Assembly (NCBI GenBank): GCA_900542875.1
Contig: UQPH01000046.1
Location: forward strand, 1 to 8,867
Direction of reading: 5' to 3'
Source: an uncultured Eubacterium sp.
Lineage (GTDB): Bacteria > Bacillota > Clostridia > Oscillospirales > Acutalibacteraceae
Length of the DNA stretch: 8,867 nucleotides
Positions 6,300 to 8,867 of the stretch are shown in pieces (position 1 is the first letter of the stretch; the number at the start of each line of letters is the position of its first letter). The notes beneath the pieces are model-generated. The model was not told the origin of the DNA. It saw only the letters and a list, made by a program, of their open reading frames with translations, and ran no database searches. The translations under genes and the position numbers were made by a program.

Positions 6300-6324
6300 T
6301 ATATATTACCTCCGCTCAGTACAA

Positions 6325-6353
6325 ATTATAACCCTATTAATAAATAAAATCAA
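6325..6353 (-). promoter_or_regulatory. Promoter of the D-2-hydroxyacid dehydrogenase gene
   Basis: On the minus strand TTGATT (6353-6348), a 17-base spacer and TATAAT (6330-6325). The predicted start is near 6318, followed by GGAGGT for the ATG at 6299. Confidence 0.8.
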
Positions 6354-6376
6354 TCAGTTTATTGAAAGTAACTGAT
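6353..6376. promoter_or_regulatory. Candidate shared operator: 7-bp inverted repeat between divergent promoters
   Basis: ATCAGTT (6353-6359) and AACTGAT (6370-6376) are perfect inverted copies with 10 bases between them. The dyad touches the outer edge of the dehydrogenase -35 box (6348-6353) and contains the -35 box of the amidase promoter (6362-6367). A dimeric regulator here could influence both genes. No regulator is encoded next to it, so the binding protein is unknown and chance cannot be excluded. Confidence 0.4.
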
Positions 6377-6390
6377 ATATATAGTATAAT
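6362..6390 (+). promoter_or_regulatory. Promoter of the cwlD-like / radA operon
   Basis: TTGAAA (6362-6367), a 17-base spacer and TATAAT (6385-6390) match sigma-A. A second, weaker possibility is a sigma-E-type -10 (CATATTAT, 6396-6403) with an AT-rich -35 region (about 6374-6380); the cwlD gene of Bacillus is sporulation-controlled, so both may exist. The sigma-E reading is tentative. Confidence 0.7.
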
Positions 6391-6416
6391 TATATCATAT
6401 TATTAGTGGTGATGTT

Positions 6417-7100
6417 ATGAAAAAACTGCTGATAGTATTTATATGTTCTATACTCGCTTTTGCAGGTGCGTTTTATCTTTGCGACAAAGCCGATGAAAGT
6501 ATTTCATATGTTGTGGGATATAACCACAACAGACCTGTTATAGTGATAGATGCAGGCCACGGCGGTGTTGATGTCGGAACTGTGGGTATAGACGGCTGCG
6601 CCGAAAAGGAAATTAATCTTTCTATTGCACTTGATTTATATGATTTTCTGTCCGTTTGCGGATACGATTGTAAACTTACAAGGGCAGGGGACTATGAAGT
6701 CTTTACAGATAATGAAGAAAGAACAAAATCCGATTTATATAACAGAATGGATTATATAAATTCCTTTTCTCCGTGCATTCTTATTTCCGTTCATCAAAAT
6801 CATTTTGAAAATGAGAGCGAGCACGGAACTCAAATTTGGTATTCACCTAACGACAGCAAAAGTAAAGACATTGCAAACAGCGTGTTATCGAGCGTAAAGA
6901 AAAATTTACAAGTCGATAACACAAGGGAAAATAAACAATCGGATGACAGTTATTATCTGCTTTACAAAGCAAAAAATCCGTCGTTTATGATCGAGTGCGG
7001 CTTTATGAGTAATACAGAAGAAAACAAAAAACTGCAAAATCCGGAATATCAAAAGGATATGGCATATTCGATATTATTCGGAGTAAGTGAGGAAGTATAA
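6417..7100 (+). CDS. cwlD: N-acetylmuramoyl-L-alanine amidase, CwlD-like
   Basis: Zinc amidase (Amidase_3 family) that removes peptide side chains from muramic acid; CwlD does this in spore cortex so that a deacetylase (PdaA) can form muramic-delta-lactam. Seen: 227 residues, an N-terminal hydrophobic signal/anchor (about 4-20), then VIDAGHGG with zinc ligand H48, AEKEINL with E63, ISVHQNHF with H126, and the catalytic glutamate E193 in MIECGFMSN. The segment KSDLYNRMDYIN (104-115) and the variant SVHQNHF in place of the usual SIHANA are what I associate with CwlD rather than vegetative amidases. There are no cell-wall-binding repeats. A GGTGA just upstream of the ATG at 6417 serves as ribosome site. 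Its stop overlaps the radA start by one base (TAATG). Family certain; the CwlD assignment is strong but not proven. Confidence 0.87.
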   Translation: MKKLLIVFICSILAFAGAFYLCDKADESISYVVGYNHNRPVIVIDAGHGGVDVGTVGIDGCAEKEINLSIALDLYDFLSVCGYDCKLTRAGDYEVFTDNEERTKSDLYNRMDYINSFSPCILISVHQNHFENESEHGTQIWYSPNDSKSKDIANSVLSSVKKNLQVDNTRENKQSDDSYYLLYKAKNPSFMIECGFMSNTEENKKLQNPEYQKDMAYSILFGVSEEV

Positions 7101-8473
7101 TGGCATCTAAGGTTAAATCACTGTTTGTATGCAGTGAGTGCGGATATGAAAGTGTTAAATGGTATGGCAAGTGTCCCAATTGCGGCGAATGGAACACAAT
7201 GGAGGAACAAGCTCCGGTCGTTTCAGGCAAAACGGGAATTAAAAGCAGAGCAAGCATACAGATACCTCTTAAACTTAACGAAATTGACAGTACCATAGAA
7301 AAAAGAATTTCAACAGGTATGGAAGAATTTGACAGAGTACTCGGCGGCGGAATTGTCGAGGGTAGCCTTGTCTTGCTTTCCGGTGACCCGGGAATAGGTA
7401 AATCTACCATACTGCTTCAAATGTGCCAATTCATAGGAAAAAGCAGAACTGTTCTTTATATAAGCGGTGAAGAATCAACCAGACAGATTAAACTCAGAGC
7501 GAACAGGTTGGGTGTAGATACAGATAATCTTTTTGTTCTCGCACAAACCGATGTTGCTTCTATTGTTGAAACAATCAAAACGGAAAAACCGAATATTGTA
7601 ATAATTGATTCAATTCAAACTATGATGATTGATGATATTTCTTCATCGGCAGGCAGCATTACACAGGTCAGAGAATGCACTAATATTTTTATGCATCTTG
7701 CTAAATCATTGGGCATTCCGATTTTTGTAGTTGGCCATGTTAATAAGGACGGAGCCATTGCCGGACCAAAAGTACTAGAACATATAGTGGATACCGTTTT
7801 GTATTTTGAAGGTGAACGCAATTACTCATACAGAATTTTGAGAAGTGCGAAAAACAGATTCGGCTCTACTAACGAAATCGGCGTATTTGAAATGGCACAA
7901 AACGGTATGAAAGAGGTCAAAAATCCGTCATTGATGATGCTTTCCGGCAGACCGAAAAACACAAGCGGAACCTGTGTAGCGTGCACTATGGAGGGTTCTC
8001 GGCCCATTCTTGCCGAAGTGCAGGGGTTGGTTACTTCTTCGGGATTCGGTACTCCGAGACGAATGTGCACAGGTTTTGATTATAACAGAATGAGTATGAT
8101 AATTGCTGTTCTTGAAAAAAGAGCGGGTTATATGTTCGGCGGTATGGACGCTTACTTGAATGTTATAGGCGGTTTGAAACTGTTTGAGCCGGCAGCAGAT
8201 TTGAGCGTTGCAATGGCACTTGTTTCGTCTTTGCGAGATAAAGTGCTTAATGAAAACACCTTGGCTTTCGGCGAAATAGGACTTGCAGGGGAAATCAGAG
8301 CTGTAAATAACTGTGAGCAAAGAATTAACGAAGCGGGCAGATTAGGATTTACAAAGTGTATAATTCCGTTTCATAATTATAAATCGCTTTCAAAAGAAAC
8401 AAAAATTTCTATGGATATTGTTCCGGTAAGAACGATACGCACGGCGTTTGATGCAATAACAGAGGAATCATAA
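7100..8473 (+). CDS. radA: DNA repair protein RadA (Sms)
   Basis: RecA-related, DnaB-type helicase that aids branch migration and processing of recombination intermediates. Seen: 457 residues (normal), an N-terminal C4 zinc finger (C11-x2-C14, C25-x2-C28), Walker A GDPGIGKST (95-103), Walker B-type IVIIDSIQT (166-174), the RadA signature KNRFG (251-255), and a C-terminal Lon-protease-like domain (about 285-455) with EPAADLSVAMAL (363-374) and GEIGLAGEIR (391-400). GAGGAA at 7089-7094 precedes the ATG at 7100, which shares its A with the stop of the amidase gene, so translation is coupled. In Bacillus radA lies in the ctsR-mcsA-mcsB-clpC-radA-disA cluster; here it follows a spore-type amidase, and no disA is adjacent downstream. 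A hairpin terminator follows. Confidence 0.97.
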   Translation: MASKVKSLFVCSECGYESVKWYGKCPNCGEWNTMEEQAPVVSGKTGIKSRASIQIPLKLNEIDSTIEKRISTGMEEFDRVLGGGIVEGSLVLLSGDPGIGKSTILLQMCQFIGKSRTVLYISGEESTRQIKLRANRLGVDTDNLFVLAQTDVASIVETIKTEKPNIVIIDSIQTMMIDDISSSAGSITQVRECTNIFMHLAKSLGIPIFVVGHVNKDGAIAGPKVLEHIVDTVLYFEGERNYSYRILRSAKNRFGSTNEIGVFEMAQNGMKEVKNPSLMMLSGRPKNTSGTCVACTMEGSRPILAEVQGLVTSSGFGTPRRMCTGFDYNRMSMIIAVLEKRAGYMFGGMDAYLNVIGGLKLFEPAADLSVAMALVSSLRDKVLNENTLAFGEIGLAGEIRAVNNCEQRINEAGRLGFTKCIIPFHNYKSLSKETKISMDIVPVRTIRTAFDAITEES

Positions 8474-8494
8474 ATACAATATAATTTTAACTGG

Positions 8495-8522
8495 CAGTCG
8501 CATTACGGTGCGGCTGTTTTTT
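8495..8522 (+). terminator. Intrinsic terminator after radA
   Basis: CAGTCGCA (8495-8502) pairs with TGCGGCTG (8509-8516) over 8 bp with one G-U pair and a six-base loop, followed by six T (8517-8522). Confidence 0.85.
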
Positions 8523-8534
8523 AGTTGTGTAATT

Positions 8535-8543
8535 TGTTATAAT
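8535..8543 (+). promoter_or_regulatory. Extended -10 promoter of the small gene at 8575
   Basis: TGT directly before TATAAT (8538-8543) gives an extended -10 element (TGnTATAAT). No good -35 box is seen: at 17 bases spacing the sequence lies in the radA terminator. Transcription would start near 8550, about 25 bases before the ATG. Confidence 0.6.
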
Positions 8544-8574
8544 CTGCTTATTTATTTATGAAAGGAAGATTGAC

Positions 8575-8805
8575 ATGACAGAGAAAGAAAAAACAAAATT
8601 ATACGCTTACTATGTAAATAAGGATATGCGGCTTTATGACGATTTAGTTACATACGAAAATCGGTATCAAGTACGAAGTACAGATGAGGTAGACCACTTA
8701 GAGAGTATTATCTCCATTGTACGCAAAAAGACATTTGATGAGGTAATGCTGGAAGTGTTTAGACTTCTTGACTTACCACCGTTTCAAAGCAAAAAGGGCG
8801 GATAA
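8575..8805 (+). CDS. Small hypothetical protein (76 residues)
   Basis: I do not recognise this family. Seen: a charged, soluble 76-residue protein with no signal peptide, membrane segment or cysteine. The N-terminal half is rich in lysine, aspartate and tyrosine (TEKEKTKLYAYYVNKDMRLYDD). Residues about 37-65 look like one or two amphipathic helices (VDHLESIISIVRKKTFDEVM, then LEVFRLL), and the tail is short and basic (SKKGG). It is probably real: AGGAAG (8563-8568) lies six bases before the ATG, an extended -10 promoter stands upstream, and a GC-rich hairpin closes around the stop codon. It appears monocistronic and does not resemble its neighbours. An adaptor or small regulatory protein would be guesswork. 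Confidence 0.75.
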   Translation: MTEKEKTKLYAYYVNKDMRLYDDLVTYENRYQVRSTDEVDHLESIISIVRKKTFDEVMLEVFRLLDLPPFQSKKGG

Positions 8806-8823
8806 AACCGCCCTATAATTTTT
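8795..8823 (+). terminator. Hairpin terminator overlapping the stop of the small gene
   Basis: AGGGCGG (8795-8801) pairs perfectly with CCGCCCT (8808-8814); the six-base loop contains the TAA stop (8803-8805). A T run (8819-8823) begins four bases after the stem, so termination may be imperfect. The last codons of the small gene form the left arm. Nothing supportable is seen from 8824 to the window end. Confidence 0.7.
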
Positions 8824-8867
8824 GTTCTAATTGCACAAAATTAATATACCTATTTTTTTGTACTTGA

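Noticed and set aside
7003..7410. Minus-strand open frame of 135 codons
   Set aside because: It is antisense to the end of the amidase gene and the start of radA, both of which have intact motifs; a shadow frame.
8824..8867. T-rich tail at the right edge
   Set aside because: The stretch is too short and too AT-rich to assign a promoter, terminator or gene start with confidence.
1..8867. Search for phage, transposon, CRISPR, toxin-antitoxin or defence genes
   Set aside because: Every larger frame is accounted for by core genes; no repeats, integrase or transposase signatures were seen. The tRNA pair has no integrase or visible attachment-site duplication beside it.

Overview
The window looks like AT-rich chromosomal DNA from an anaerobic, endospore-forming Firmicute of the class Clostridia, possibly a gut Oscillospiraceae/Lachnospirales-type organism (inference). 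The reasons are two sporulation genes (spoIIR and a cwlD-like amidase), the strong low-GC Shine-Dalgarno and sigma-A promoter signals, the MEP-pathway gene ispE, and the UPF0237/UPF0210 gene pair common in Firmicutes. No phage, transposon, CRISPR array or defence genes were seen. The window is ordinary core chromosome, and its interest lies mostly in regulatory architecture and gene pairing.

Layout, left to right. (1) Positions 1-886, minus strand: an ACT-domain protein (UPF0237) followed by the N-terminal part of a UPF0210/DUF711 'PFL family' protein that runs off the left edge. The pair is driven by a perfect-consensus promoter. (2) Positions 1034-4383, plus strand: four tightly packed genes, namely a PHP-type histidinol-phosphatase, an Lrp/AsnC regulator (AlaR-like), a class I aminotransferase (AlaT-like) and ispE. 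They share one promoter that holds a perfect 8-bp inverted repeat, and they end at a terminator-like hairpin. (3) Positions 4430-5029, plus strand: spoIIR, whose ribosome-binding region is buried in that hairpin. (4) Positions 5058-5335: a consensus promoter, two leucine tRNAs (anticodons UAA and CAA, both with encoded CCA) and a perfect 15-bp bidirectional terminator. (5) Positions 5343-6299, minus strand: a D-2-hydroxyacid dehydrogenase. (6) Positions 6300-6416: a divergent promoter region with a 7-bp dyad between the two -35 boxes. (7) Positions 6417-8473, plus strand: a cwlD-like amidase overlapping radA by one base, then a terminator. (8) Positions 8575-8805, plus strand: a small unrecognised gene with its own extended -10 promoter and a hairpin that enfolds its stop codon. 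Positions 8824-8867 show nothing I can support.

How the genes may work together. The Lrp-type regulator and aminotransferase very likely form a regulator-target pair for alanine or related amino-acid transamination, as in the alaR-alaT pair of Bacillus subtilis. SpoIIR is the forespore signal that triggers sigma-E activation, and the CwlD-like amidase acts later in making spore-cortex muramic lactam, so the window touches two stages of sporulation. The tRNA pair reads both UUR leucine codons from a single transcript.
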